64,000 nt of DNA from Sporosarcina aquimarina (GTDB lineage Bacteria; Bacillota; Bacilli; Bacillales_A; Planococcaceae): positions 1 through 64,000 of the forward strand of contig NZ_JAMBOM010000004.1 of the NCBI RefSeq assembly GCF_023715615.1. The letters run 5' to 3'. A model generated the notes under the pieces. The model did no database searches and was not told the origin of the DNA. It saw only the letters and a program-made list of their open reading frames with translations. Both the position numbers and the translations under genes were made by a program. Of the stretch, positions 1 through 8,837 are shown one piece after another; positions within the stretch are counted from its first letter, which is position 1; every line of letters begins with the position of its first letter.

Positions 1-225
1 TAGCGTACCCATGGACGTTTGAAGATTCAAATATCTAATTATTATTGTTTATCTGCGTGTCAAAAAAATATTTTTGGCACCCTAACAACGGGTCAAACCG
101 TTGATACATCAACATTTATAGAGGGAGAGCTACTTAAGCTGATTTTTGTACACCACCTCTAGTTAAAGATACGATGAGAGGGTAAGTAGAGTTGGAATTT
201 TAATGAATAGAAGGGAGAATGACAC
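1..225. other. Non-coding region upstream of the C-S lyase gene
   Basis: No convincing gene is seen on either strand. A perfect 6-bp hairpin (CAACGG/CCGTTG, 86-103) is present but is not followed by a T-run. The end holds the Shine-Dalgarno AGAAGGGAG of the next gene. I could not recognise a riboswitch; SAM and T-box signatures are absent. Confidence 0.5.
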
Positions 226-1404
226 ATGAAATACAATTTTGATACGGTTGTGGATCGCATGAAATCATCGAGCGTTAAATGGGATGGGGCAGAAGCATTG
301 TTTGGTGAAAAAGACTTATTGCCCCTTTGGGTAGCTGACATGGATTTCAAAGTGCCAGACGAAGTGTCAAAAGCTGTCGCAGATAAGGCATCTCATGGAA
401 TTTTCGGCTATACAATCAGGGAAGAGAGCTATTACCAGTCAATCATTGATTGGATGAAAACTCGCCATAGCTGGACAATTGAAAAAGAATGGATTTGCCA
501 CAGTCCAGGTGTCGTCACAGCATTGAGCTTAGCGGTGCAAGCCTTTACCAAACCTGGTGATAAAGTTATTGTGCAACCACCTGTCTACTATCCTTTCATG
601 AAAGTGACAGAAACAAATGATCGCGAAGTCGTATATAACCCACTCGTCAATAACAATGGATCTTATGAAATGGATTTCGAGGATCTCATTTCGAAAATCG
701 ACGAGTCAGTGAAGCTATTCATGCTATGTAATCCGCATAACCCAGGTGGATTCGTTTGGAAGAAAGAAGACTTGCTACGACTCGGGGAAATCTGTATGGA
801 ACATGGAATTTTAGTCATTTCGGATGAAATCCATTCGGATCTAGTGTTCAAAAAAGGAAGTCACATCCCGTTTGCATCGCTTTCAGAGCAATTCGCACAA
901 AATAGTATAACGTGCACCGCACCAAGTAAAACCTTTAACCTAGCAGGATTACAAACATCCAATATCATTATTCCAAATGAAGGACTACGTGAGATATTCA
1001 CAACGGAAACCGAGCGGAATTCAATCGGCATGCCAAACTCGTTTGGACCTGTCGCTACAGAGGCTGCATATACCCATGGCGTTCCATGGCTTGAAGACGT
1101 GTTGGAATACGTTGAAGGGAACTTGAAATTTGTAACAAATTATTTTGCAGAGAACGTTCCTGCATTGAAAGTTCTCCCATTAGAAGCAACGTACCTAGCT
1201 TGGATTGACTGTACAGAGCTCGGAATGACTTCTGAAGAATTGGAAACATTCTTCCTATCGAAAGCGCACGTCGCGTTGAATCAGGGAAAAGCATTCGGTC
1301 CTGGGGGAGAAGGGTTCGTCCGTATGAACCTCGCATGCTCTCGTTCTATCATCGAAAAAGCTGCAAAACAAATCAAAGATGCAATGAAATCCTTGTCCGT
1401 ATGA
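226..1404 (+). CDS. patB: PatB/MalY-family PLP-dependent C-S beta-lyase
   Basis: A 392-residue fold-type I aminotransferase-like enzyme of the usual MalY/PatB length. Family members cleave cystathionine or other cysteine S-conjugates to a thiol, pyruvate and ammonia. The PLP lysine is K235 in the motif PSKTFNLAGLQ, and the upstream SDEIHSDL motif carries the cofactor-binding Asp. The start has the Shine-Dalgarno AGAAGGGAG. The gene stands alone, with its own terminator just downstream. Whether its substrate is cystathionine or a dipeptide or cysteine conjugate cannot be told from sequence, and some MalY-type enzymes are annotated as plain aminotransferases. Confidence 0.88.
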   Translation: MKYNFDTVVDRMKSSSVKWDGAEALFGEKDLLPLWVADMDFKVPDEVSKAVADKASHGIFGYTIREESYYQSIIDWMKTRHSWTIEKEWICHSPGVVTALSLAVQAFTKPGDKVIVQPPVYYPFMKVTETNDREVVYNPLVNNNGSYEMDFEDLISKIDESVKLFMLCNPHNPGGFVWKKEDLLRLGEICMEHGILVISDEIHSDLVFKKGSHIPFASLSEQFAQNSITCTAPSKTFNLAGLQTSNIIIPNEGLREIFTTETERNSIGMPNSFGPVATEAAYTHGVPWLEDVLEYVEGNLKFVTNYFAENVPALKVLPLEATYLAWIDCTELGMTSEELETFFLSKAHVALNQGKAFGPGGEGFVRMNLACSRSIIEKAAKQIKDAMKSLSV

Positions 1405-1440
1405 ATTGATAAGAATAGTTAAAAAATTGAATTGCTATAC

Positions 1441-1481
1441 AGAACCTCTTTGGATAGAATTGTCTAAAGAGGTTCTTTTTT
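1441..1481 (+). terminator. Rho-independent terminator after patB
   Basis: An 11-bp perfect stem (AGAACCTCTTT / AAAGAGGTTCT) is followed by a run of T. Confidence 0.88.
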
Positions 1482-1496
1482 GTTAGGAGTGAAGAG

Positions 1497-1808
1497 ATGA
1501 TTAGAAAAGTATCGCCTAGGTGGATCCTGTGCGGATATACGATTGCACTGATTTCACTTCTGTATTTAGGTTTGAGTGGTTTGATATCGAGTAGTATGAG
1601 AGGTTCGCTTCCCAACACGTTGTTCATTTTAAGCATGTGTTTTCTTAGTGTTGGTGCTTGGGGGCTTGGTCTTGGAATACGTAACTATACAAAGAATCTT
1701 GATCAGGTTGCTGAAACTTTGATGAAAAAAAGATTAATTCTTTTAACGGCGTTTGGATGGTTAATAGTTTTAGGAAGTATTTCATTTTTCCCGATTGTAT
1801 TTATTTAA
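1497..1808 (+). CDS. Small membrane protein of unknown function
   Basis: A 103-residue protein with three or so hydrophobic segments (about residues 12-35, 42-62 and 80-102) and a basic N-terminus, so it is probably an integral membrane protein. The Shine-Dalgarno TTAGGAGTG sits just upstream of the ATG. It is the first of a string of small, unrelated-looking accessory genes up to about 5 kb. I recognise no family and assign no function. Confidence 0.6.
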   Translation: MIRKVSPRWILCGYTIALISLLYLGLSGLISSSMRGSLPNTLFILSMCFLSVGAWGLGLGIRNYTKNLDQVAETLMKKRLILLTAFGWLIVLGSISFFPIVFI

Positions 1809-1837
1809 ATAAGTAACATTTGAAGGGCGTGGGACAG

Positions 1838-2353
1838 TTGCTTATTCTTTCATATACATTTTTTATTAGTGTGCTTGTAATAACCTATTTTGTAATGGCT
1901 AATAAAATAGAAACGGAGTTTTTAACTAGATATTTATTGGTTATTCTCATCAGTTCTTTTTTCTTCTTTAAAATTTTTCATGAACAGTCAGCGCTGTATG
2001 TAACGCTAATATGTACAGTCGGACTTGTTTTAAATGCGAAGTTACCTACTATCAACAAGTTCATTCTAATTTTAGTAGCTGGAATTGTAGTCAATGTCTA
2101 TCGTGTCCCTTTATCAACTGAAGAATTTGATGACTATCTAAAAGCTACTTATGGAATCGAATGTTTGGTAACTGAATGTGTGGAAGTCGTAAAAATAGTT
2201 AGTGAGGATACGATGGAATTACAAACGAACGAGTACACCATACAAGGCTACTCCTATAACTGGTACTCTGTTTTTTCTACAGGAGAAATCGAGCTCAATG
2301 ATAAATCAATCAAAGCAGTCAATGTTATGGGGTTTTGGTTTCCTCTGAGGTAA
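1838..2353 (+). CDS. Hypothetical membrane-anchored protein
   Basis: About 171 residues. The N-terminal half has three or four hydrophobic segments and the C-terminal half is soluble, containing two cysteines (ECLVTECVEVV) and beta-rich sequence. No ATG start exists. I chose the TTG at 1838 because AAGGGCGTGGG lies at a usable distance; an in-frame TTG at 1820 would add six residues. The C-terminal part could form a small extracytoplasmic beta domain. No family is recognised. The lack of a good start, next to several broken genes, leaves open that it has lost its true beginning. Confidence 0.45.
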   Translation: MLILSYTFFISVLVITYFVMANKIETEFLTRYLLVILISSFFFFKIFHEQSALYVTLICTVGLVLNAKLPTINKFILILVAGIVVNVYRVPLSTEEFDDYLKATYGIECLVTECVEVVKIVSEDTMELQTNEYTIQGYSYNWYSVFSTGEIELNDKSIKAVNVMGFWFPLR

Positions 2354-2373
2354 TCAACTTAAGGAGATATTAA

Positions 2374-2711
2374 ATGAAAGTATCTTGTTAGCAATATGTG
2401 CCATCGCTTTACTTGGAATCACATATATGCACCAAACACCTGTTCTTGAAACGAACCAGGCAATCGAAGAAGCCAAAAAACATCTAGTTACGCCACCGGA
2501 GGAATGCCAAGCATCATTTCCGAAAGTAACAGAACAAGTTTTTCCTTGGGAACTGAAGCGTGTTGAGTTAGTGGAACGTAAAGGTTTTTGGAGTGAACTG
2601 ATGAATGAGCGGAAATGGGAGATCACAATGGAATACGAGGGAAGGCAAGCCACAGTTGTGATAAATGCATATACTGGAGAATTCATAGAAATCTATGGTC
2701 CACTCAATTAA
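2374..2711 (+). pseudogene. Frameshifted PepSY-like exported protein
   Basis: A strong Shine-Dalgarno (AAGGAG, 2361-2366) precedes an ATG at 2374, but that frame stops after five codons (MKVSC). From 2385 the next frame reads on as a signal or anchor sequence (LLAICAIALLGITYMHQ) and a soluble domain ending VVINAYTGEFIEIYG, which resembles the end of a PepSY domain. One missing base near 2383 would join the two parts into a normal protein of about 112 residues. Without the upstream ATG the only start is a TTG 18 bases from the ribosome site. I therefore read it as a broken gene, or a gene with one sequencing error. Confidence 0.6.
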
Positions 2712-2810
2712 TAGGACAGAGAGATGCGCTCTTACAATTTAAAAAACTAAAAATCATAGGCATTCCAGAAATAGATTTTGGCCACTTCAATTGAATGAAG
2801 GTGTAGTATA

Positions 2811-3092
2811 ATGAATGTATTTTTTCAAAAGGTGGAACACAAGTCCAACTCCAAAATCCTAACATTTATTCGAGTGTTCATGATAATCGGAATGACATTC
2901 TTTTTGTTCATGGCGATCTTTAATCATCTCGATTTGTACTACTTAATGTGGGTTTTTCTACTAGCAGCAGTTCTGTCTCTAGTTGATATAATTGTAAGTC
3001 TTATCAATAAAGCCGACAAAAACGTAGTAGTACTTGAAATTGGTTATGCCTTTATTTGGATATTCATGTTAGTTCTGTACGTGCTCATCTAA
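2811..3092 (+). CDS. Small membrane protein of unknown function
   Basis: A 93-residue protein with a short charged N-terminus (VEHKSNSK) and three hydrophobic stretches (about residues 18-38, 44-65 and 74-93), ending directly in the membrane segment. A GAAGGTG Shine-Dalgarno lies upstream. No family is recognised. It sits between two frameshifted genes but is itself uninterrupted. Confidence 0.55.
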   Translation: MNVFFQKVEHKSNSKILTFIRVFMIIGMTFFLFMAIFNHLDLYYLMWVFLLAAVLSLVDIIVSLINKADKNVVVLEIGYAFIWIFMLVLYVLI

Positions 3093-3149
3093 AAGTAGAT
3101 TGTATACTTTTAAAAAAGTGCGGAAATTTGAAATAAAAGGAGAAAATTA

Positions 3150-3376
3150 ATGGCGCTATTTGGTTTTATTGTAGTAGCAACAATTTTAGGAGCGCTTTTA
3201 CTGGTTATCGCCGGTCCGGTGTTTGGGGAGTTCTTGCGTTTGGAATCGTTGTAGGATGTCTATTCTGGGGGTTGTACATGCTCCGTGACATCCATAAAAC
3301 AATCCATGTATCCTCTCCCAAAAAAGACAAAGTACAAAAAGCTTATGAACAGTATCTAAGTGAACGTTTGGAATAA
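3150..3376 (+). pseudogene. Frameshifted small membrane protein
   Basis: A good Shine-Dalgarno (AAAAGGAG) and ATG at 3150 start a hydrophobic peptide (MALFGFIVVATILGALLLVIAG) whose frame ends at the TAG at 3252-3254. The neighbouring frame continues without a break from about 3212 as SGVWGVLAFGIVVGCLFWG and then a charged tail ending YLSERLE at 3374-3376. Together they make a typical two-helix protein of about 75 residues. A single lost base near 3213-3216 (GGTCCGG) explains the break. Confidence 0.6.
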
Positions 3377-3438
3377 TTCACTACTATATGTTGGTAGTCG
3401 CAACAGATGGAAGTACTTTTAAAATAGGAGTGGTTTAC

Positions 3439-3924
3439 ATGCAGCATACAATCCGGAATATGAAGGCAGAAGACACTCAACAACTACAAGAGGTGGCAAA
3501 AATCAGTTGGAATGCAACCTACGAAGGCATCATTCCATATGAAGTTCAAGAACGATTTTTATCCAGCGCCTATAGTAATGAGATGTTGGCGCGTCGCTTG
3601 AACCACTCGATGATGCTTGTTGCAGAACAGGGTGGAATCCTCGTGGGCTTTGCAAATTTTTCTCCTGTGAACGATGACGGCGAATCCGAATTAGCTGCGA
3701 TTTATCTTCATCCAGATTATCAAGGAAGTGGGATTGGAACAGCGTTGTTACAAGAGGGAATCGTTCAAATTAAAAATGTTAAAAAGATTTACATAACTGT
3801 TGAAAAAGAGAACTTGATCGGAAAGGCGTTCTACGATGCAAAAGGATTCACTTTGATTGACCAGTTTGAGGAAGATTTCGATGGACATATGATGCAATCC
3901 GTTCGTATGATGTTGACCTTGTGA
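3439..3924 (+). CDS. GNAT-family N-acetyltransferase
   Basis: A 161-residue GCN5-related acetyltransferase. Motif A, which binds acetyl-CoA, reads AAIYLHPDYQGSGIGTALL with the expected Q/R-x-x-G-x-G/A core, and the later YDAKGF is the usual motif B region. I chose the ATG at 3439 (AGGAGTGG upstream) over an in-frame start at 3388. The acceptor substrate cannot be read from sequence. The gene is intact although its neighbours on both sides are broken. Confidence 0.8.
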   Translation: MQHTIRNMKAEDTQQLQEVAKISWNATYEGIIPYEVQERFLSSAYSNEMLARRLNHSMMLVAEQGGILVGFANFSPVNDDGESELAAIYLHPDYQGSGIGTALLQEGIVQIKNVKKIYITVEKENLIGKAFYDAKGFTLIDQFEEDFDGHMMQSVRMMLTL

Positions 3925-3986
3925 ATGGTTTCCTAAACATAAAATGAACAGCGATTTAAAATACAATATTTAGGGTGGCGAAGAAC

Positions 3987-4436
3987 TTGAACACTTCATA
4001 CCAACATGAAATCGAAAATCTTTATCAAAACCTAATAGCTGCTTGGAATAATCGTGATGCACAAAGAATGGCTGATTAATTCGAAGAGCAAGGAGTGCAA
4101 ATAGGATTTGATGGAAGTAAAGTTATCGGAAAAAAAGAAATTCTATTGCACCTAGAGCCTATATTTGAACAACATCCAACTGCACGTTTTATAACTAAGG
4201 TTAAAGAGATTAGGCTTTTAGGAACAGAAGTCGCAATTATACATGCAATAGCGGGTATGATTCCCCCAGGAAAGACGGATATTGAGCCTAAAGTAAATGC
4301 CATTCAAACTTTAGTTGCTGTTAAAAAAGATGGATTTTGGCGAGTTGAGCTTTTTCAAAATACCCCTGCTCAGTTTCATGGTAGACCGGAGTTAGTTGTA
4401 GAGATGACGAATGAATTACAGCACCTTCTCGGGTGA
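3987..4436 (+). pseudogene. SnoaL/DUF4440-like protein with an internal stop
   Basis: A TTG start at 3987 (AGGGTGGCG upstream) opens a frame reading LYQNLIAAWNNRDAQRMAD and then a TAA at 4077-4079. The same frame continues FEEQGVQIGFDGSKVIGKKE to 4436. The complete 149-codon frame matches the layout of SnoaL-like/SgcJ-type NTF2-fold proteins: an N-terminal helix with AW-NNRDA, a G-x-x-x-I-G turn, then beta strands. TAA is one base from TTA (Leu), which fits this position. An internal restart near 4083 would lack the first helix. Confidence 0.62.
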
Positions 4437-4536
4437 GAAAATGTAGATTTCACTACGAATTTTAGCGACATCATTACTAATAATTTTACGTATTGAGAGT
4501 AACCAACGGCGATGAACAATGATGGGGGATTGTTAT

Positions 4537-4917
4537 ATGATTAATAAAAATTGGATCTCGATTGGAGTTATTGTAATTTCCATTACCCTGTTAATGGCAT
4601 GTGATTTCTTTCCTAAGTTAAACGAGGTGTTGTCTATTCCTAAACCGATAGTCAGTGTATTCTTACTCCTGATGTTGTTTGTTGGCTGCTATACAACTCC
4701 TCTTCTAAAAAATAATACATTGAGATTTAATTTCCTTTGGGGGGCTGCAACGGTGATTTATCTGATGGGGCTGATTATTGTGTTTAGCCTGTTGGGAGGA
4801 AATTCACAAGTTGGTCTGTCCTTATCCAGCCCTGCTCTTTGGATAGTTCTGGCGATTAGTGTGTTTGAGTTATACCGTGAATTTAAGAAACTAAAAGCTG
4901 CTCAACCTACTCCTTGA
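4537..4917 (+). CDS. Four-helix small membrane protein of unknown function
   Basis: A 126-residue protein with four hydrophobic segments (about residues 7-24, 40-57, 65-86 and 98-115) and a short charged C-terminal tail (ELYREFKKLKAAQ). The ATG at 4537 has GGGGGAT upstream and is preferred to the ATG at 4519. No family is recognised. It closes the string of accessory membrane genes before cutC. Confidence 0.55.
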   Translation: MINKNWISIGVIVISITLLMACDFFPKLNEVLSIPKPIVSVFLLLMLFVGCYTTPLLKNNTLRFNFLWGAATVIYLMGLIIVFSLLGGNSQVGLSLSSPALWIVLAISVFELYREFKKLKAAQPTP

Positions 4918-4935
4918 ATCACGTCTTCTAGATGA

Positions 4936-4963
4936 TTGAACAAGTTGTAGATTAGCGTATACT
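4936..4963 (+). promoter_or_regulatory. Putative sigmaA promoter for cutC
   Basis: TTGAAC and TATACT are separated by 16 bp. A hairpin with a T-run lies immediately downstream, so transcripts from here would pass through an attenuator-like structure before cutC. Confidence 0.45.
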
Positions 4964-4975
4964 GTTAACCTAACA

Positions 4976-5025
4976 AGTAACCCTCATTCAGTTCCTTTAC
5001 TTCAGGAAATGGGCGGTTACTTTTT
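4976..5025 (+). terminator. Terminator-like hairpin in front of cutC
   Basis: AGTAACC (4976-) pairs with GGTTACT and is followed by TTTTT. An inner TTCCT/AGGAA stem extends it. It ends about 25 bases before the cutC start. It may end the upstream transcript or act as a leader attenuator for cutC. Confidence 0.55.
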
Positions 5026-5049
5026 GACTTTACAAGGAGGTATTCGACT

Positions 5050-5736
5050 ATGAAACTAGAAATTATTGCAACAAGCCTACAAGATGCTCTTCTAGCTGAA
5101 CAAGCAGGAGCAGACCGATTGGAATTATGTTCAGCACTAACTGAAGGTGGATTGACACCAAGTTTAGGGTTGATTGAAGCGGTGGTTGAGGGAGTATCGA
5201 TTCCAGTCCACGTCATTGTCCGTCCTCATAGCAGAACGTTCAATTATACGGAGGAAGACATTCTAGTGATGCTTGCGGATATCCATCACATTCAACAGAC
5301 AAAAGCTGCAGGAATTGTTATCGGCATATTAGATGAAAACAATCGGGTGGATACTGTCAATTTGAAGCGTTTTTTAGATGCAGCAGGAGACTTAAAGATA
5401 ACATTCCATCGGGCATTCGATGCAATTGAAGATCAGCTAGAAGCGGTTGATATGATTGGCGACTTCCCTCAAATCCAGCGAATCTTAACTTCAGGCGGAC
5501 AAGCGCCAGCCCCCCAATCGTTAGAAAAAATCAGGAAATTGGTGGAGAAGACCCAAAATACATCAGTAACCATTTTAGCTGGGAATGGTATGACACCTGA
5601 AGGATTGACAGAATTTATAGAAGCCACAGGGATTACAGAAGTTCATTTTGGATCTGCAGTCCGGGAACACGGGAGTTTTCGTTTTCCAATCAACCCAGAA
5701 GTGATAACAACCATCAAATCAATGATTACCAAATAA
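5050..5736 (+). CDS. cutC: CutC-family protein
   Basis: A 228-residue TIM-barrel protein of usual CutC length. Family motifs are clear: the N-terminal EIIATSLQDALLAEQAGADRLELC, then IPVHVIVRPHSRTFNYTEED, TFHRAFDA and ILTSGGQAPAP. A very strong Shine-Dalgarno (CAAGGAGG) precedes the ATG. CutC was linked to copper homeostasis in E. coli, but its biochemical reaction is unsettled, so only the family name is secure. A promoter and a hairpin sit directly upstream. Confidence 0.9.
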   Translation: MKLEIIATSLQDALLAEQAGADRLELCSALTEGGLTPSLGLIEAVVEGVSIPVHVIVRPHSRTFNYTEEDILVMLADIHHIQQTKAAGIVIGILDENNRVDTVNLKRFLDAAGDLKITFHRAFDAIEDQLEAVDMIGDFPQIQRILTSGGQAPAPQSLEKIRKLVEKTQNTSVTILAGNGMTPEGLTEFIEATGITEVHFGSAVREHGSFRFPINPEVITTIKSMITK

Positions 5737-5914
5737 ACTATCATCAGTAGAGGGACTCCCTAACAGCATGTAAGGACAAGACTTGCATAGAAATGTCTTA
5801 TCGGCAGGGATACAATCTTTTATAGCACCTTAAATCTTCCATTAGCAATTATTTAACGTATTGGTTCTATTGAAAAAGCGCATACTCCCTTTAAGACGGA
5901 GGTGCAATTGTACT

Positions 5915-6631
5915 ATGGAACATACAGATTTCTTTAAAGTTGATTTCTGGGAAATGATCTTGCGCACCACGCTAGCGTTTCTGGTGCTCCTATTATTGGC
6001 TCGTTTCATGGGGAAAAAACAAATTTCCCAGTTAACATTTTTCCATTACGTGACTGGCATCACGATTGGATCCATTGCCGCTGACATCGCTGGTGAATCT
6101 GAGACGCCATTCACAGACGGGTTAGTTGCAATGATCTGGTGGGCAGTATTGACGATTGCGATGAATTATATTGCGATGAAATCCAAAAAAGCACGTATCT
6201 TGTTAGACGATAAACCAATAATTATTATTCGGGATGGGAAAATTGAAGAAGGATCATTAAAAAAAGCACGTCTCGATCTTAATGACCTCAATATGCTACT
6301 ACGTGAACAAAGCATTTTTTCGATAAAAGATGTGTATTTTGCGATCTTTGAAGTCAACGGGAATTTAAGTGTCATGAAACGGACAAGTCAAGAGAATGCA
6401 ACCAAAGCTGATGTAAAGGCTTCTACAAAAGACCCCAAATACATTCCGACTGAAATTATTTCAGATGGAGAACTCGTTTTGGAAAATTTATCGGAGCTTA
6501 ACCTAACGGAGCAATGGGTGTATGACCAGTTAAAAAAGAAAGGAATTAATCGAGTCGATCAAGTCTTCTATGCGGAAATCCAAGGAAATGGAGACTTGCA
6601 TATCGATGAGAGGACAGCTAAAGATAATTAA
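5915..6631 (+). CDS. DUF421 (YetF/YdfS-type) membrane protein
   Basis: A 238-residue protein with three N-terminal transmembrane helices (about residues 13-30, 40-60 and 66-86). Two small cytoplasmic alpha/beta domains of the DUF421 type follow, with the diagnostic LARFMGKKQISQLTFFHYV and LLDDKPIIIIRDGKI motifs. I place the start at the ATG at 5915, which has GGAGGTG upstream. B. subtilis relatives are spore or inner-membrane proteins of poorly known role. It is a single-gene unit ending in a strong hairpin. Confidence 0.82.
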   Translation: MEHTDFFKVDFWEMILRTTLAFLVLLLLARFMGKKQISQLTFFHYVTGITIGSIAADIAGESETPFTDGLVAMIWWAVLTIAMNYIAMKSKKARILLDDKPIIIIRDGKIEEGSLKKARLDLNDLNMLLREQSIFSIKDVYFAIFEVNGNLSVMKRTSQENATKADVKASTKDPKYIPTEIISDGELVLENLSELNLTEQWVYDQLKKKGINRVDQVFYAEIQGNGDLHIDERTAKDN

Positions 6632-6680
6632 ATAGAGAGGAACCAATATCATGCAAAGGGTATTGGTTTCTCTCTATTTG
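6631..6680 (+). terminator. Long inverted repeat, probable terminator
   Basis: A stem of about 18 bp (AATAGAGAGGAACCAATA and its complement, one mismatch) begins at the DUF421 stop codon. The flanking T-run is short, so it could also act as a bidirectional terminator or an RNA 3-prime stabiliser. Confidence 0.65.
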
Positions 6681-6927
6681 GTGTGGAACCAGTATATCCT
6701 TTTACTGTGTTAAGGTTATGTAAATTGACCTATCGCTTAAAGGGTTTTGCAAATCGATAGAGAATTATTAATAGTAGATGGGAAATAAAAGCAATAAAGT
6801 GGTCTTTTATCGCTAGAAGTGTCCCATACTTTTAATGATTAGACAAAAAAGCATCACTGTCAGCCCGTTTTGTAAACTTGGTTATGACAGCTTGCCTCTG
6901 TCACTGAGTAATCTGGAGGAGAACGTA

Positions 6928-8229
6928 ATGGTATTTTTTAATACGAATAGAACCAAAATGAAGCCAAAGTTCATTGAAATGGCAAGAACCATGAATGTTG
7001 AAATTCGAATAGAAGATAAGGAAATTAGTAAGAAAATAAACATGATACAGTTAACGGAAGAGGATTTAAGATTAATTAAGGCTCTTCAGCCGATAATTTT
7101 AATGCATGGAGATGAGTTGGTCGATAATTTTTACGGTACAATTTTGCAAGTGAGAGAATTAAAAGAAATGATCGAACAACATACGACAAAAGAATGGTTA
7201 CGAGATACATTGAAAAAGCATATTATCGAAATGTTTGATGGAGTAATCAATGATGCATTCATCCAAAAACAACTTCGTGTAGCGAAAGCTCATTACTCAA
7301 TTGGATTACCTCCTTCATCCTACATGAGTGCGTTCCAGAACCTTCAAAATACTTTGCTGGGAATCGTCTGCAGAGAGGTAGACAATTCAAAAGAAATCCA
7401 TTTACTACTTTCAGCAATTAATAAGATGATTAGCTTGGAGCAACAGCTTGTTTTAGAAGGATATGACAATGAAACTCAAAAGAAATTAAATGAACAATTT
7501 CAAAATGGGAAAGCTGACCTTAAAAACACGATGTTAGAAGTTAGTGAAGGGTTGGTAGCTTTGGCAGAAGAGACTCAAGCATCCGCTGAAATGTTGAGTA
7601 CGACGATTCGTCAGGTGAACGTAACTACAAAAGACAGTAATGAGCAGGCAGAGTTTGTAAAAATATCTGTCAGTGAAGGTCAAGTTCGTCTCACTAATTT
7701 ATTGGAGAAAATTGAAGCAATTGAATCGTATACAGAGAGAATGATGGAGAGTATCGAACACTTAGGAGAGGCTTCCGATAAGATTGCAGCTGTTATTGGT
7801 ATAGTTCAGAAGATTGCTGACCAAACGAACTTGCTATCGTTAAACTCTGCGATTGAAGCGTCGCGTGCGGGTGAGCACGGTAAAGGATTTGCGGTTGTAT
7901 CCCAAGAAGTGCGAAAGCTTGCTGAGCAAACGAAGCGGTCAGTTACTGAAATTCAAAAACTCATTTCGAATTCAAATGATATTAAAGGTCAGGTACTTGA
8001 TGATTTGCACGCCGTTAATCATGCAGTACGTGAAGGAGCAACTGCGTCTGAGCTAACGAATTCAACGTTTCATGATGTCGTGAATGCTATTGAAAGTAGT
8101 GGGTCCCTTGTGTTGACTGTGCAACAACAAATGAACGAAGTAATTAATGGTGTCCTGGAGATTAAAACGTCTACAACTGAAGTTGCATCATCCGCGGAGG
8201 CGTTGAATAAGGCTGCTGTACTTGCATAA
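6928..8229 (+). CDS. hemAT: HemAT-type globin-coupled oxygen sensor / methyl-accepting transducer
   Basis: A 433-residue soluble chemoreceptor. Residues 1-185 form a protoglobin sensor with proximal haem ligand H122 ([16 protein letters not shown]) and distal Y69 (DNFYGTI), matching H123 and Y70 of B. subtilis HemAT. The rest is a methyl-accepting signalling domain whose hairpin tip reads [23 protein letters not shown]. There is no transmembrane segment. Known HemAT proteins sense oxygen and pass the signal to CheA/CheW. The ATG at 6928 has GGAGGAG upstream and fits the family length; an in-frame ATG at 6835 is not needed. No other chemotaxis gene lies nearby. Confidence 0.9.
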   Translation: MVFFNTNRTKMKPKFIEMARTMNVEIRIEDKEISKKINMIQLTEEDLRLIKALQPIILMHGDELVDNFYGTILQVRELKEMIEQHTTKEWLRDTLKKHIIEMFDGVINDAFIQKQLRVAKAHYSIGLPPSSYMSAFQNLQNTLLGIVCREVDNSKEIHLLLSAINKMISLEQQLVLEGYDNETQKKLNEQFQNGKADLKNTMLEVSEGLVALAEETQASAEMLSTTIRQVNVTTKDSNEQAEFVKISVSEGQVRLTNLLEKIEAIESYTERMMESIEHLGEASDKIAAVIGIVQKIADQTNLLSLNSAIEASRAGEHGKGFAVVSQEVRKLAEQTKRSVTEIQKLISNSNDIKGQVLDDLHAVNHAVREGATASELTNSTFHDVVNAIESSGSLVLTVQQQMNEVINGVLEIKTSTTEVASSAEALNKAAVLA

Positions 8230-8363
8230 CCCTGATAAATGGCTCCCTATCCATCAAGGCGAATTGTCCATCTTTTTTCTAAAAAGAAGGAATTTTCACT
8301 CGTTTTATAGAATGACAAAAGAGCTGAACGTGTATCTAATATAATAGTAGAGGAGCGAGTGAA

Positions 8364-8816
8364 GTGACATACGTAGTGGAAACAGTTCAAGACTTGACGA
8401 AACTTAATATCGAATCACTTATTTCTGAAAGCGAAGAAGAAGGATATCGTTTTTTAACACGACTTGCAGAAGATTATAAAGAAGGTATTAATACCTTTTC
8501 CGATCCAGGCGAGGCATTGTATTGTGTAAAAGATGAGCAAGGGAAAGTAGTAGCAATTGGAGGCGTGAATCGTTTTACGGTTCCAGGAGGAGATCCGAAC
8601 ACTGGGCGACTTCAACGTTTTTACGTAGAAGCAAGTGAACGCAGAAACGGTGCGGGATCGTTGTTACTGAAAGAGATTGTAGAGCATGCACGCAACGTGT
8701 TTCACGAATTGACTGTTAAAACAGAGTCATCTAAAGCGGATGCTTTTTATCGTCATAATGGGTTTGAATTTGATGATTCGGCTTCCGAAACAACACATCG
8801 AATGGCATTCAATTAA
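8364..8816 (+). CDS. GNAT-family N-acetyltransferase
   Basis: 150 residues starting at GTG with GAGGAGCGAG upstream; a TATAAT at 8340-8345 could be the -10 element. Motif A reads LQRFYVEASERRNGAGSLLLKEIV (R-x-x-G-x-G-type acetyl-CoA loop) and the C-terminal AFYRHNGFEF is the family motif B. It is only distantly similar to the other GNAT protein in this window. The substrate is unknown. Confidence 0.8.
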   Translation: MTYVVETVQDLTKLNIESLISESEEEGYRFLTRLAEDYKEGINTFSDPGEALYCVKDEQGKVVAIGGVNRFTVPGGDPNTGRLQRFYVEASERRNGAGSLLLKEIVEHARNVFHELTVKTESSKADAFYRHNGFEFDDSASETTHRMAFN

Positions 8817-8837
8817 TAAGGAGTCAGATTAGTAAAC

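Noticed and set aside
86..103. CAACGG/CCGTTG hairpin before patB considered as a riboswitch or terminator
   Set aside because: No T-run and no conserved riboswitch motif nearby.
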